Of a DNA stretch of 64,000 bases, positions 42,880-50,802 are shown piece by piece. Below the pieces are notes generated by a model that had not been told where the DNA came from, did not search any database, and saw nothing but the letters and a program-made list of their open reading frames with translations. The position numbers were made by a program, and so were the translations under genes. Every line of letters begins with the position of its first letter. The first letter of the stretch is position 1. The DNA is from Deinococcus ruber (GTDB taxonomy: Bacteria; Deinococcota; Deinococci; Deinococcales; Deinococcaceae): NCBI RefSeq assembly GCF_014648095.1, contig NZ_BMQL01000010.1:70547-134546 (forward strand), read 5' to 3'.

Positions 42880-44232
42880 ATGATCCTCACCGTGACTTCC
42901 CCTGTCAGCGCCGTCGCCTCGGCGCTCCCGGCCCCGGCCCTGTCGAGCCTGACGCTGCCGATCACGCTGCCGATGTCGAGCCTGAAGGCGGCGGCACTGG
43001 CGCGGGTGCCCGACATTCTGGCGAGCATCGATCAGCAGCAGACTTTCGCGGGTGGCCTCATCACCGTTCACCTGACGGGCGAGGTGCGGCGCAGCGGCGA
43101 CCTGACCCTGACGCCCGACGGCGACGGTCTGCGCCTGAGCCTGCCGATCTCGGCCACCTTCCGCGCCGCGCCGATTGGCCTGGGTGACTTCCTGACCCGC
43201 GATTTCAAGGGCGCGGCGGTCATCACGGCGCATGTCACGCCCGTAATTTCCGAAGACTGGAATGCGGGCGTGAAGGTGCAGGCCGACTACCACTGGACTG
43301 ACCCACTGAGCTTCGAACTGATGAAAGGTGTGACCATTCAGGTGCAGACGCTGATCGATCCTCAGCTCCGCGCCCGGCTGGGCAGCATCTCGGAGGGCAT
43401 GAACACCGCCGCCCGCAGCGGTCTGAAACTGCGCGAGCGGGCGACGCAGCTGTGGGGCCAACTGGCGCAGCCCTGGACGCTGCCGGGCGTGGAAGGCGGC
43501 TCGGCGCAGATTCGCCCCCAGGGTCTGACGGTCACGCCCCTGGCCTTCACGCCCGACGCCGCGACCCTGACGCTGGGCAGCAGCTTTCTGGCGAGTGCCA
43601 GCCTGGGCACGCGGCCCGCGCCCGTGCCCGCGTCGCCGCTGCCCCCGCTGAAGATCGGGGTGCCGCAGGGCCGGGGCGTGCAGCTTCTGCTGCCGGTGTC
43701 GCTGGCGTATCCGCAGCTTTCGCAGCTTGCCACCCAGTACGCGGCCCGGCAGGAATTCCCGCTGCCGCTGCCGTTTCGCCCGGCCCTGAAGGTGCAGGAC
43801 ATCGCGCTGAGTTCATCCGGCCCCGGCCACCTGAACGCCGCCGTGCGTCTGAGCGTGCGGGCGCTGGGACTGAGCATTCCCGCCACCGTGGACGTAAGCG
43901 GCACACCACATCTGGAAGGCACCGTCCTGACGCTGGAACATGTGACGGTCAAGACCCGGCCGAGCGGCGTGACGGCGCGGGTGCTGGGCTGGCTGGCCGA
44001 CGCACGGGTTCAGACGCTGCTGGGAAAACAGGCCCGCTTCGACCTGGGGCCAGCGCTGGAAGGAGCCAGAGCCAGCATCCAGGCGCGGCTGCCCTATACC
44101 GCCGCGCCGGGCGTGACGCTGGCAGGCCGGGTAGAACATCTGGCGCTCAAGTCGGTAAGCGTGGACACAGCGGGCGTGCTGGCACTGGCCGAGGCACAGG
44201 GCACGCTGGCAGCGCGGGTCGAGGTGAAGTAA
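42880..44232 (+). CDS. DUF4403-family protein
   Basis: 450 residues. It starts MILTVTSPVSAVASALPAPALS and has a SSLTLPITLPMSSLKAAALARVPDIL segment typical of DUF4403 proteins, which have tandem lipid-binding-like (BPI/SMP-resembling) beta domains. Alternating strands with many Leu/Val/Pro fill the chain (DPQLRARLGSISEGMN, LKVQDIALSSSGPG, VTLAGRVEHLALKS). No clear signal peptide is seen. A TACCCT hexamer ends 8 nt before the ATG, slightly longer than the usual leaderless spacing. Function is unknown; related proteins are often envelope-associated. Confidence 0.7.
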   Translation: MILTVTSPVSAVASALPAPALSSLTLPITLPMSSLKAAALARVPDILASIDQQQTFAGGLITVHLTGEVRRSGDLTLTPDGDGLRLSLPISATFRAAPIGLGDFLTRDFKGAAVITAHVTPVISEDWNAGVKVQADYHWTDPLSFELMKGVTIQVQTLIDPQLRARLGSISEGMNTAARSGLKLRERATQLWGQLAQPWTLPGVEGGSAQIRPQGLTVTPLAFTPDAATLTLGSSFLASASLGTRPAPVPASPLPPLKIGVPQGRGVQLLLPVSLAYPQLSQLATQYAARQEFPLPLPFRPALKVQDIALSSSGPGHLNAAVRLSVRALGLSIPATVDVSGTPHLEGTVLTLEHVTVKTRPSGVTARVLGWLADARVQTLLGKQARFDLGPALEGARASIQARLPYTAAPGVTLAGRVEHLALKSVSVDTAGVLALAEAQGTLAARVEVK

Positions 44233-44416
44233 GGATGTGATGGGGAAGGCGTGATGGGTGATGAGGCGGTTTCTGAAGTGCATCATCAGACAGGTTCTTG
44301 GACAGATGAGTCGGCACGCGGAAGCTGTGCGTTGCCTGCTCGCACCAGTCGGCTTCGCAGTTCTTTCAGATCAGTGCAACCGCAATCCTCATCACGCGTC
44401 ACGCATTACGTTCCTG
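44233..44416. other. Intergenic region with repeat-like flanks
   Basis: Two convergent genes are separated by 184 bases. The left part has GGCGTGATGGGTGATGAGG (44249-44267) and the right part has CTCATCACGCGTCACGCATTACG (from 44388), an imperfect inverted pair of the same GTGATG wording. No coding frame is convincing. Confidence 0.4.
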
Positions 44417-45019
44417 CTACAGCCAGCCCATTTCCCGTGCCCGGCGTGCCGCTTCCACGCGGCCTTTCGCCCCCAGCTTGCTGATCGCCTCCGACAGGTA
44501 GTTGCGAACTGTGCCTTCGCTTAGGCTCAGGGCAGCGGCGATGCTGCTGGTGCTGGCTCCGTTCTCGGCGGCCTGGAGCACCTGACGTTCGCGTTCGGTC
44601 AGGGGGCTGTGCGCGTCCCAGGCTCCGGCGGCCAGTTCCGGCGTGATGGAACGCCCGCCCGCATGCACCCGCCGGATCGCGTCGGCAAGCTGTTCGGCGG
44701 GTGCGTCTTTCAGCAGGTAGCCGCGTGCCCCCACCTCCAGCGCCCGGCGCAGATAGCCTGCCCGCCCGAAGGTGGTCACGATGATGACCCGCACCCCCGA
44801 CCCTGCCGCTTTCAGGCGCTCGGCCACGTCCAGCCCCGACAGGCGCGGCATCTCGATATCGGTCACCAGCACGTCGGGCGCGAGGCGCTGACACAGTTCC
44901 AGCGCCGCCTCGCCGTCTGGAGCCTGCCCCACCACCTCCAGATCACTTTCCAGCGACAGCAGCGCCGACAGTGCGCCCAGCACCAGCCCCTGATCTTCGG
45001 CCAGCACGACGCGGATCAT
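44417..45019 (-). CDS. NarL/LuxR-family response regulator (DesR-like)
   Basis: 200 residues. The receiver domain runs to ~residue 120, with acidic pocket AEDQ, the phospho-accepting Asp in VLVTDIEMP, the Thr in VIIVTTF and Lys in YLLKDAP. The C-terminal LuxR helix-turn-helix is LTERERQVLQAAENGASTSSIAAALSLSEGTVRNYLSEAISKL. It is controlled by the kinase encoded just upstream (ATGA overlap) and probably regulates the ABC exporter genes at the head of the operon. An ATGAC-N4-GTCAT palindrome upstream of that operon is a candidate binding site. Confidence 0.92.
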   Translation of the reverse strand: MIRVVLAEDQGLVLGALSALLSLESDLEVVGQAPDGEAALELCQRLAPDVLVTDIEMPRLSGLDVAERLKAAGSGVRVIIVTTFGRAGYLRRALEVGARGYLLKDAPAEQLADAIRRVHAGGRSITPELAAGAWDAHSPLTERERQVLQAAENGASTSSIAAALSLSEGTVRNYLSEAISKLGAKGRVEAARRAREMGWL

Positions 45020-46227
45020 GCGCCCGCCTGCCGCAGACCCGTCTGAGCGCTCGCCTGCACCTCAAGGGGAAAGCTGGCCCGCAGGCAGGTTCCGCTGCGG
45101 CGACTGACCTGCACGTCGCCGCCCGTTGCCCGTACCCGTTCACGCATGCTGGTCAGGCCGGTGCCCTCGACGTGCGGACTGTCTGATTTAGAGCTGCCGT
45201 CGTCGCGCACTTCCAGCACGAACGCCTGTCCCTCTCGCAGCACCCGCACGGCGGCGTTCCGGGCGTGGGCGTGCCGCACGATGTTGGTCACGGCTTCTCG
45301 CAGCACCATTTCCATCGCGTATTCCACCGCCGCCGGAAGATTCAGGCCGCCGCTGTTCAGCTCGGGCGCGTCGAGTTCCAGGCGCACGCCCGCCGCATCC
45401 AGCGCCACCTTGCTGCGGGCCAGCTCGGCACTCAGGCCGCTGCCCCGGTAGCCGCGCACCGCACTCCGCACTTCGCCCAGCGCTTCCCGCGAGATGCGCT
45501 CGACATCGGCGATTTCAGCGATGGCCCGCGCCGGGTCGCGTTCGGCCAGCTTGCGGGCCAGTTCGCTCTTCAGCACGATCACGCTCAGGGTGTGGCCCAG
45601 CAGGTCGTGCAGATCGCGGGCGATGCGTTCGCGCTCGGCGTCGGCGGCCAGCTTCTCTTTCTCGGCCTGAACGCGGGCCAGCCGGATGCTGGAGATGGTC
45701 TGCCTATACGCGGCGTGGTTGCCCCATAGCGCCACCAGCGTCAGCACCAGAATCTGCACCAGATCGACCACTCCCAGGTGCCCCAGGCCGGGGCGCAGGG
45801 TGCCCAGAGTGCCTATCCAACCGGGGGTCAGCAGCGCGGCCACGATGATCGCCATGCCCCACACACCTACCCGCAGACTCGCCTGATAGCCGATCAAGGC
45901 TCCGGCATACACCAGAAAAGTGGCGCTGTCGTAGCCGACCACCAGCAGCCCCAGCGTGTACATCAGCACGCAGGCCGCGAAGCCCAGCACGATCAGCGCC
46001 TGATGCCGCTTCCAGATGCGCCGGGTATAGATGGTGATCCACACGCCCGTGAAGGCCAGCAGCGCCATGAATGCCAGCGCCGTCAGCCAGGGAGAATGCG
46101 GCGCACTCAGATACGCGCGGATGGGGAAGAACAGGTAGCCCAGCCACACCAGCGGAAAAATGCGCCACATGCGGCGGCGGGCCGGTGCATCGTCGGGGGG
46201 CGGTGTGCGGTCTTCAGGGCGTGTCAC
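45016..46227 (-). CDS. Sensor histidine kinase (DesK-like)
   Basis: 403 residues from the GTG at 46227, preferred because CCGAGG lies at sensible distance; a TTG at 46236 is the alternative. Five to six membrane helices (residues ~20-180) precede a coiled linker and the dimerisation/phosphoacceptor motif RIARDLHDLLGHTLSVIVLKSELA (HisKA_3 type). The ATP-binding domain has REAVTNIVRHAHARNAAV (N box) and GTGLTSMRERV. It senses an envelope or lipid signal and phosphorylates the adjacent regulator. It follows an ABC-2 exporter, as in antibiotic-sensing or membrane-fluidity modules. Confidence 0.9.
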   Translation of the reverse strand: MTRPEDRTPPPDDAPARRRMWRIFPLVWLGYLFFPIRAYLSAPHSPWLTALAFMALLAFTGVWITIYTRRIWKRHQALIVLGFAACVLMYTLGLLVVGYDSATFLVYAGALIGYQASLRVGVWGMAIIVAALLTPGWIGTLGTLRPGLGHLGVVDLVQILVLTLVALWGNHAAYRQTISSIRLARVQAEKEKLAADAERERIARDLHDLLGHTLSVIVLKSELARKLAERDPARAIAEIADVERISREALGEVRSAVRGYRGSGLSAELARSKVALDAAGVRLELDAPELNSGGLNLPAAVEYAMEMVLREAVTNIVRHAHARNAAVRVLREGQAFVLEVRDDGSSKSDSPHVEGTGLTSMRERVRATGGDVQVSRRSGTCLRASFPLEVQASAQTGLRQAGA

Positions 46228-46324
46228 GTCGGGCAACCTCGGGGAATGAGTCGGAAGGTCTCAAGAACAGCATAGAGCGGGGAGAACGGCAGATGGCCCG
46301 CTCGCCCCGCTGGACTGGAGACCT

Positions 46325-47125
46325 TCAGCCCCCGCGCCGCGCTTCGTCCCGGCGGTAGGCCCACAGGCTCAGGCCCAGGAACAGCAGCGCGTAACCACCC
46401 AGCACCGCCCAGTGCGTCAGCTGGTTCGACGGGTCTTTTGCGCCCAGCGCCGTCCAGCCGAGCTGCCCGTAGTGGTAGGCAGGCAGGTACGGCGCGATAC
46501 TCTGGATGAACTTCGGAGCCACATCCAGCGGATAGAAGATGCCCGACGCGAACATCAGCGGAATATTGATCAGGTTGGCGGTCGGGGCGGCTCCGCTCGG
46601 CCCCAATGCCAGCCCCAGCGTCAGGCCCAGCAGCGCAAACGGCACCATGCCGACCAGCAGGCGCAGCAGCACCACGCCCAGCATGCTCGCCGGAAGGCTG
46701 ACCCCGCCAGAGATACGGGCGAACACCAGCAGCACCAGCACGCTCAGCAGGCCCATCAGCATGGCGGCCAGCACCTTCGACGCCAGATACGCGCCGGGCG
46801 TGACGGGCGTGATGCGGAGTTGACGCATCCAGCCGCTCGCCCGCTCGGTGGCGATATTCACCCCGAAGGCGAACAGTGCGGTACTGACCAGCGAGTACGC
46901 CGCATACGACACGACCATATACTGCCCGGCCTGCACGCCGCCCAGATGCCCGTCCAGATTGGGCAGCGCGAACAGCGCGAAGAACATGACAGGCAGCAGC
47001 AGGCTCGGCATCACGAAGGCGCGGTTGCGAACGAGTTTCAGCAGTTCGGTGCGGAACAGGGCCGCAAATGCGCGGAAAGGCGGAACCGGGGCGGCAGCGG
47101 CAGGCGTGCGGGCAGCGGTGGTCAT
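46325..47125 (-). CDS. ABC-2 type exporter permease
   Basis: 266 residues and six membrane segments, with LIMVSYAAYSLVSTALFAFGVN-like and GMVPFALLGLTLGLALG regions. ABC2_membrane family members carry a polar loop with FASGIFYPLDVAPKFIQSIAPYLPAYHYGQL, which is diagnostic. It forms the channel of a two-component exporter with the ATPase encoded directly upstream (ATGA overlap). Typical substrates are antibiotics, lipids or sodium (NatAB). The kinase/regulator pair follows 97 bases downstream on the same strand. Confidence 0.9.
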   Translation of the reverse strand: MTTAARTPAAAAPVPPFRAFAALFRTELLKLVRNRAFVMPSLLLPVMFFALFALPNLDGHLGGVQAGQYMVVSYAAYSLVSTALFAFGVNIATERASGWMRQLRITPVTPGAYLASKVLAAMLMGLLSVLVLLVFARISGGVSLPASMLGVVLLRLLVGMVPFALLGLTLGLALGPSGAAPTANLINIPLMFASGIFYPLDVAPKFIQSIAPYLPAYHYGQLGWTALGAKDPSNQLTHWAVLGGYALLFLGLSLWAYRRDEARRGG

Positions 47126-48084
47126 GCGGTCATCTCCTGGTGGGTGTGAGAGGAGGAGGCGGTCAGGTTCAGGAACGCCTCTTCCAGTGTGGCGCGGCTG
47201 ACCTCCAGTTCGTGAATGTGGGTGCTCTGCGCGAACAGGGCGGCCAGCAGCGCTTCCGGCTCGCGTGAACGCAGCGTGGCGCGGCCTGCATCGTCGACGG
47301 CTGCCTGCTGCACGTGGGGCAGGCTCTGTAACTCGGCCAGCACCAGATCGCTGACAAAGCGGATCGTCGCGCCCTGCACGCCCGCCTTGATCTGCTGCGG
47401 CGTGCCGTCGGCCACGATGCGGCCAGCGCTCAGCAGCACGATGCGGGCGGCGCTGCGTTCGGCTTCCTCCAGATAGTGCGTGGTCAGCACGATGGTCTTG
47501 CCCTGCCGCTGCATCTGGCCCACGCCCTCCCAGAAGATCTGGCGGCTCTGCACGTCCATCGCCACCGTCGGCTCGTCCAGAAACAGCAGCGCCGGATCAC
47601 CGATGATGCTCAGCCCGAAGCCCAGCCGCCGTGCCTGCCCGCCCGACAGGGTCCCGGCCCGCTGCCGAGACTGCGCCTTCAGGTCGCACAGGTCCAGCAC
47701 GTCCGGCACGGCCAGCGGCGCGGGATACAGCGCGGCGTACAGGGTCAGCAGCTCGCGCACAGTCAGCGTGGTGGGCAGCGACAGATCCTGCGGCATGGCT
47801 CCCAGATGTGTCCGGGTGCGCGGGTCGCGGGGATCGCCGCCCATCACGCTCACACGGCCCTGGGTGGGTGCCTCCAGCCCCAGCATCAGGTTGATGAGCG
47901 TCGATTTCCCGGCACCGTTGGGACCGAGCAGCGCGGTCAGCTCGCCGCGCTTCAGCTCCAGCCCGACGCCGTTCAGCGCCTGCACACTGCCGTACCGCTT
48001 GTACGCGTCTTCAACAATCACGGCGGGAAGGCCGCTGCTGTTCGCTGCCACTGGCACTGAACTGGAAAGGGGAGAGGTCTGCAT
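47122..48084 (-). CDS. ABC exporter ATP-binding protein
   Basis: 320 residues. Walker A is GPNGAGKST, the signature LSGGQARRLGFGLS, Walker B LLFLDEPTVAMD, and the switch His is in LTTHYLEEAE. The C-terminal ~90 residues match the DrrA/CcmA-like extension of drug-exporter ATPases. It energises the ABC-2 permease encoded downstream. The ATG is preceded by a TAGCAT hexamer at 6 nt and no Shine-Dalgarno, so the operon mRNA is probably leaderless. A palindrome 60 bases further upstream may be the regulator's operator. Confidence 0.92.
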   Translation of the reverse strand: MQTSPLSSSVPVAANSSGLPAVIVEDAYKRYGSVQALNGVGLELKRGELTALLGPNGAGKSTLINLMLGLEAPTQGRVSVMGGDPRDPRTRTHLGAMPQDLSLPTTLTVRELLTLYAALYPAPLAVPDVLDLCDLKAQSRQRAGTLSGGQARRLGFGLSIIGDPALLFLDEPTVAMDVQSRQIFWEGVGQMQRQGKTIVLTTHYLEEAERSAARIVLLSAGRIVADGTPQQIKAGVQGATIRFVSDLVLAELQSLPHVQQAAVDDAGRATLRSREPEALLAALFAQSTHIHELEVSRATLEEAFLNLTASSSHTHQEMTA

Positions 48085-48090
48085 ACCGTC

Positions 48091-48096
48091 ATGCTA
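48091..48096 (-). promoter_or_regulatory. -10-like hexamer of putative leaderless exporter-operon promoter
   Basis: TAGCAT on the minus strand ends 6 nt before ATG 48084. Confidence 0.5.
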
Positions 48097-48142
48097 GGCC
48101 GGTGCAGTCTGTGTCCCCAGTGGCGGGCGTCAGGTGACACAG

Positions 48143-48156
48143 ATGACAATCGTCAT
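48143..48156. promoter_or_regulatory. Palindromic candidate operator
   Basis: ATGAC-AATC-GTCAT is a 5+5 palindrome about 50 bases upstream of the exporter -10 hexamer. The half-site spacing resembles NarL-type regulator sites, and such a regulator is encoded in the same operon. Confidence 0.45.
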
Positions 48157-48223
48157 GTTCTACCGCGCTAATTAGATAAAGGCGCGGCAACCACCGAGAG
48201 CGGAGGCGTACCGGTAAATGCTC

Positions 48224-48229
48224 TAAACT
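48224..48229 (+). promoter_or_regulatory. -10-like hexamer of putative leaderless promoter
   Basis: TAAACT ends 6 nt before ATG 48236. Confidence 0.55.
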
Positions 48230-48235
48230 GCTGTC

Positions 48236-48928
48236 ATGCCGGAACCCGTGCCTGGCTCCAACGTGGGAGCCTCATCCTCATCCATCCTGACCGAGTTCAC
48301 GCTCTCTCCGGCGACAGTGGAACACCTGAAAGATACGCTGCGTGCCTCACTGGTCGGCTGGGCTGCCGTGCGGGTGCAGGACGAACGTGCCCTGGTGCTG
48401 CCTGCCCCCGACCTGGACCGGCTGTATGCCGGGCTGGAAAGCCTGCTGGGGGCGGCCTGGTCGCTGCGCTACGCCGTCGATCAGGTCAGCCCGGCGGTGG
48501 TGCGGGCGACGCTGCGGCTGGGCGGAGCAGGTGGCCCGGAACGCGAGGGGCTGGGCCAGGGGCATACGCTGCAAGATGCCCGGCTGCTGGCTCTGGCCGA
48601 TGTGTGCCGCGCCTACGGAGCCGCGCCCGATCAGGAAGGCCAGTGGGTCGAGTACGATCCGGACGAAGGCCCCAATACGGCGGAACTGGAACCGCAGCAG
48701 CCGCCGAGTGTGCAGGGCGCGGCGTCGGGGCGTCCGCTGCCGGAACTTGTGCGCGATCCGCAGCTGGAGCGTGCCAGAAAGCACATCGACGATCTGCTGG
48801 AAGGTCTGAAGGGCGGTGGGCTGGGCAAGCAGGCGGCGCAGGTGCTGGCGCGGCGCGGCTATGGCAACACCGTCGAGGAGAGCCGTGAAGTGTACAAGGA
48901 ACTCAAGGCTCTTCAGGCGCGGGGCTAG
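48236..48928 (+). CDS. Possible Rad52/DdrA-like DNA-repair protein
   Basis: 230 residues. Central features recall the Rad52/DdrA annealing-protein fold: WSLRYAVDQVSPAVVRATLRLGG (strands), EREGLGQGHTLQDARLLALADVCRAYG (like the E-G-x-G ... A-x-x-D-A-x-x-R-x-x-x-x-F-G stretch) and GQWVEYDPDEG. The C-terminus (DDLLEGLKGGGLGKQAAQVLARRGYGN) resembles the small helical tail of DdrA. The match is by eye and weak, so annealing activity is inference. It has a TAAACT hexamer for leaderless initiation and no near neighbour of related function. Confidence 0.45.
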   Translation: MPEPVPGSNVGASSSSILTEFTLSPATVEHLKDTLRASLVGWAAVRVQDERALVLPAPDLDRLYAGLESLLGAAWSLRYAVDQVSPAVVRATLRLGGAGGPEREGLGQGHTLQDARLLALADVCRAYGAAPDQEGQWVEYDPDEGPNTAELEPQQPPSVQGAASGRPLPELVRDPQLERARKHIDDLLEGLKGGGLGKQAAQVLARRGYGNTVEESREVYKELKALQARG

Positions 48929-48960
48929 CGGCCCAATGGACCGGGGCAGGGTGGGGCGCT

Positions 48961-49725
48961 GTGCGCTGTAAATTCATTGCTATCGGCGACGTTCACGCCG
49001 ATTTCGAGCGGCTGTGGGAAGCGCTGCGGGCCGCGAGCTGCATCGACGCCGCCGGAATGCCCACGATGCCGGTTCTGAGCGGGCTGTATCAGGTGGTCTT
49101 GATCGGTGATCTGGTGCATCCCAAGACCGAAGCCGAATACGCCCGCCTGATCGGCAGCGACGCCTTCGATTCCTCCGACCCCGAGCAGCTGTTTCTGGCG
49201 GCCCGCGAGCAGGTCAAGCGGCTGGAGCGGCTGTACGCGTATCAGCGGGCGGCTCCCCGTTCGGTCCATATCATTCTGGGCAATCACGATGACGCCGTGC
49301 TGCACACCGATTATCTGCTGGGCACGGTGGGCGGTCTGAGCCACATCGAATTCGACGCCTCGCGCGGCGGAGTGATGCTGCCCGAGCATCTACGGGCATG
49401 GTTCCAGAGCTCTCTGCGCGAACTGCGGGTCGGTGGGCTGCACTTCGCACACGTAGGGCCGCTGCCAGCCATGACCAGTTACGACGACTTGTTCTATGCC
49501 GATCATGTTCACAAGCGCTGGTGGCAGGACACGCCCGAATACGTGCAGATGGCGGGCATCGAATTCGGGGTTTACGGCCATACCCAGATGAAAGACGGCA
49601 TCATGATCAACCGCACCAACGGCTTTGCCATGATCGACGCGCTGCATACCCGCGAGTATCTGGAAGTGTTGGTCGATACAGGCAGCGTGGAAGAACCGCT
49701 CAGCGTTCGGCCCGTTCCGTTCTGA
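48961..49725 (+). CDS. Calcineurin-like metallophosphoesterase
   Basis: 254 residues from GTG 48961. The dinuclear-metal motifs are in order: GDVHAD near residue 9, GDLVHP near 49, GNHDD near 107, FAHVG near 163 and GVYGHTQ near 205. Such enzymes hydrolyse phosphoesters in nucleotides, proteins or RNA; the Ser/Thr-phosphatase and ApaH-like groups are the closest in pattern. Substrate unknown. It follows the Rad52-like gene by 32 bases and is read in the same direction, so they may be co-transcribed. Confidence 0.88.
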   Translation: MRCKFIAIGDVHADFERLWEALRAASCIDAAGMPTMPVLSGLYQVVLIGDLVHPKTEAEYARLIGSDAFDSSDPEQLFLAAREQVKRLERLYAYQRAAPRSVHIILGNHDDAVLHTDYLLGTVGGLSHIEFDASRGGVMLPEHLRAWFQSSLRELRVGGLHFAHVGPLPAMTSYDDLFYADHVHKRWWQDTPEYVQMAGIEFGVYGHTQMKDGIMINRTNGFAMIDALHTREYLEVLVDTGSVEEPLSVRPVPF

Positions 49726-49830
49726 GGATTCTGAAACGTTGCCGTCTGCAATGGCCTTCCTGCGGCTGACGGGAGCAGTGGTTCGGCCGTCACGAACAAA
49801 TCTGCTCGCACGGACGAGACCGTGCCCATG

Positions 49831-49859
49831 TTGACAAGCTCGGAAGCGACGGCTATCCT
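49831..49859 (+). promoter_or_regulatory. Strong sigma70-type promoter of the tRNA operon
   Basis: TTGACA (49831-49836) and TATCCT (49854-49859) are exactly 17 bp apart, 36 bases before the first tRNA. Confidence 0.85.
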
Positions 49860-49895
49860 TAGACCCGCTGTGAAAGCGGCGAAAGCACAAACTGG

Positions 49896-49971
49896 GGTTC
49901 GGTAGTGTAGCGGTTAGCATATCTGCCTGTCACGCAGAAGGTCGCGGGTTCAAATCCCGTCCGAACCGCCA
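49896..49971 (+). tRNA. tRNA-Asp (GTC)
   Basis: 76 nt. Acceptor GGTTCGG pairs with CCGAACC; anticodon GTC is at 49929-49931; the T-loop is TTCAAAT and CCA is encoded. Confidence 0.95.
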
Positions 49972-49995
49972 AACTTCTCTCGCGGGGGAAGGTCC

Positions 49996-50071
<76 letters not shown>

Positions 50072-50105
50072 CAAGATGTCAGAAGTTGTTTCAGGTCTTC
50101 GGGCC

Positions 50106-50180
<75 letters not shown>

Positions 50181-50189
50181 ACAAGAAAG

Positions 50190-50211
50190 CCCGCCTCGTG
50201 CGGGTTTTTTT
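50190..50211 (+). terminator. Intrinsic terminator of tRNA operon
   Basis: CCCGC (50190-50194) pairs with GCGGG (50200-50204), followed by seven T. Confidence 0.9.
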
Positions 50212-50284
50212 CGTTTCCGATTCGGCTGTTTTGCCGGGCGCAGCCCACGTTTTAAGAGACTGCGCCAGCACATCCACGCAGGTA

Positions 50285-50635
50285 TCAGCCGCCGGTCTGC
50301 GTGCCGTCGTCGTCGATATGAATCAGGCCTTCGACGCGCTCGGCCAGTTCTGACCTGCCCAGGCTCCGCAGCGCCCGCGCCGTTCGCACGGTGCCTGCTG
50401 CGTCGATGATCCCCGCGTTCCAGCCCGCGATCAGCATGGCGCAGCCCTGAAGCGCGTCCTGAAGTTGCTCCTTGTGGAACATCGCCGCCAGTGCGCCGCT
50501 CTGGGGTGGGCGACTCGCCTGCACATCCTGCTGCACGCTTAAGATCACCTGCATAAATATCTGATCGTACTTCTGGCGGTCGGCGGGTGAAATGCTCTTG
50601 TTGGCCGTTCTGCTGGGGTCGGTCGGCTGAGACAT
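50285..50635 (-). CDS. Hypothetical protein
   Basis: 116 residues, all-helical in appearance. It starts MSQPTDPSRTANKSISPADRQ and continues with KYDQIFMQVILSVQQDVQAS and LQDALQGCAMLIAGWNAGIIDAAG, then a charged C-terminus. There is no signal peptide. The ATG has a TAGACT hexamer 6 nt upstream and no Shine-Dalgarno, which supports a real leaderless gene. I do not recognise the family. It is convergent with the tRNA operon and divergent from the ATP-grasp operon. Confidence 0.7.
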   Translation of the reverse strand: MSQPTDPSRTANKSISPADRQKYDQIFMQVILSVQQDVQASRPPQSGALAAMFHKEQLQDALQGCAMLIAGWNAGIIDAAGTVRTARALRSLGRSELAERVEGLIHIDDDGTQTGG

Positions 50636-50641
50636 GTCGCC

Positions 50642-50647
50642 AGTCTA
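50642..50647 (-). promoter_or_regulatory. -10-like hexamer of putative leaderless promoter
   Basis: TAGACT on the minus strand ends 6 nt before ATG 50635. Confidence 0.55.
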
Positions 50648-50802
50648 GACCACGACCAATCCGGGTCGCCCCGGTCTAGGGCGGTAGGGCAGAAAGCGGG
50701 TGGGCCGCCTCTAAAAGGGCACACTTTTTCGCATTTTCAAGTATCTTGATGCAACTCCTGAGATCGGAGACCTATCAACATCAACGCGAGGAAGGGGTGC
50801 CG

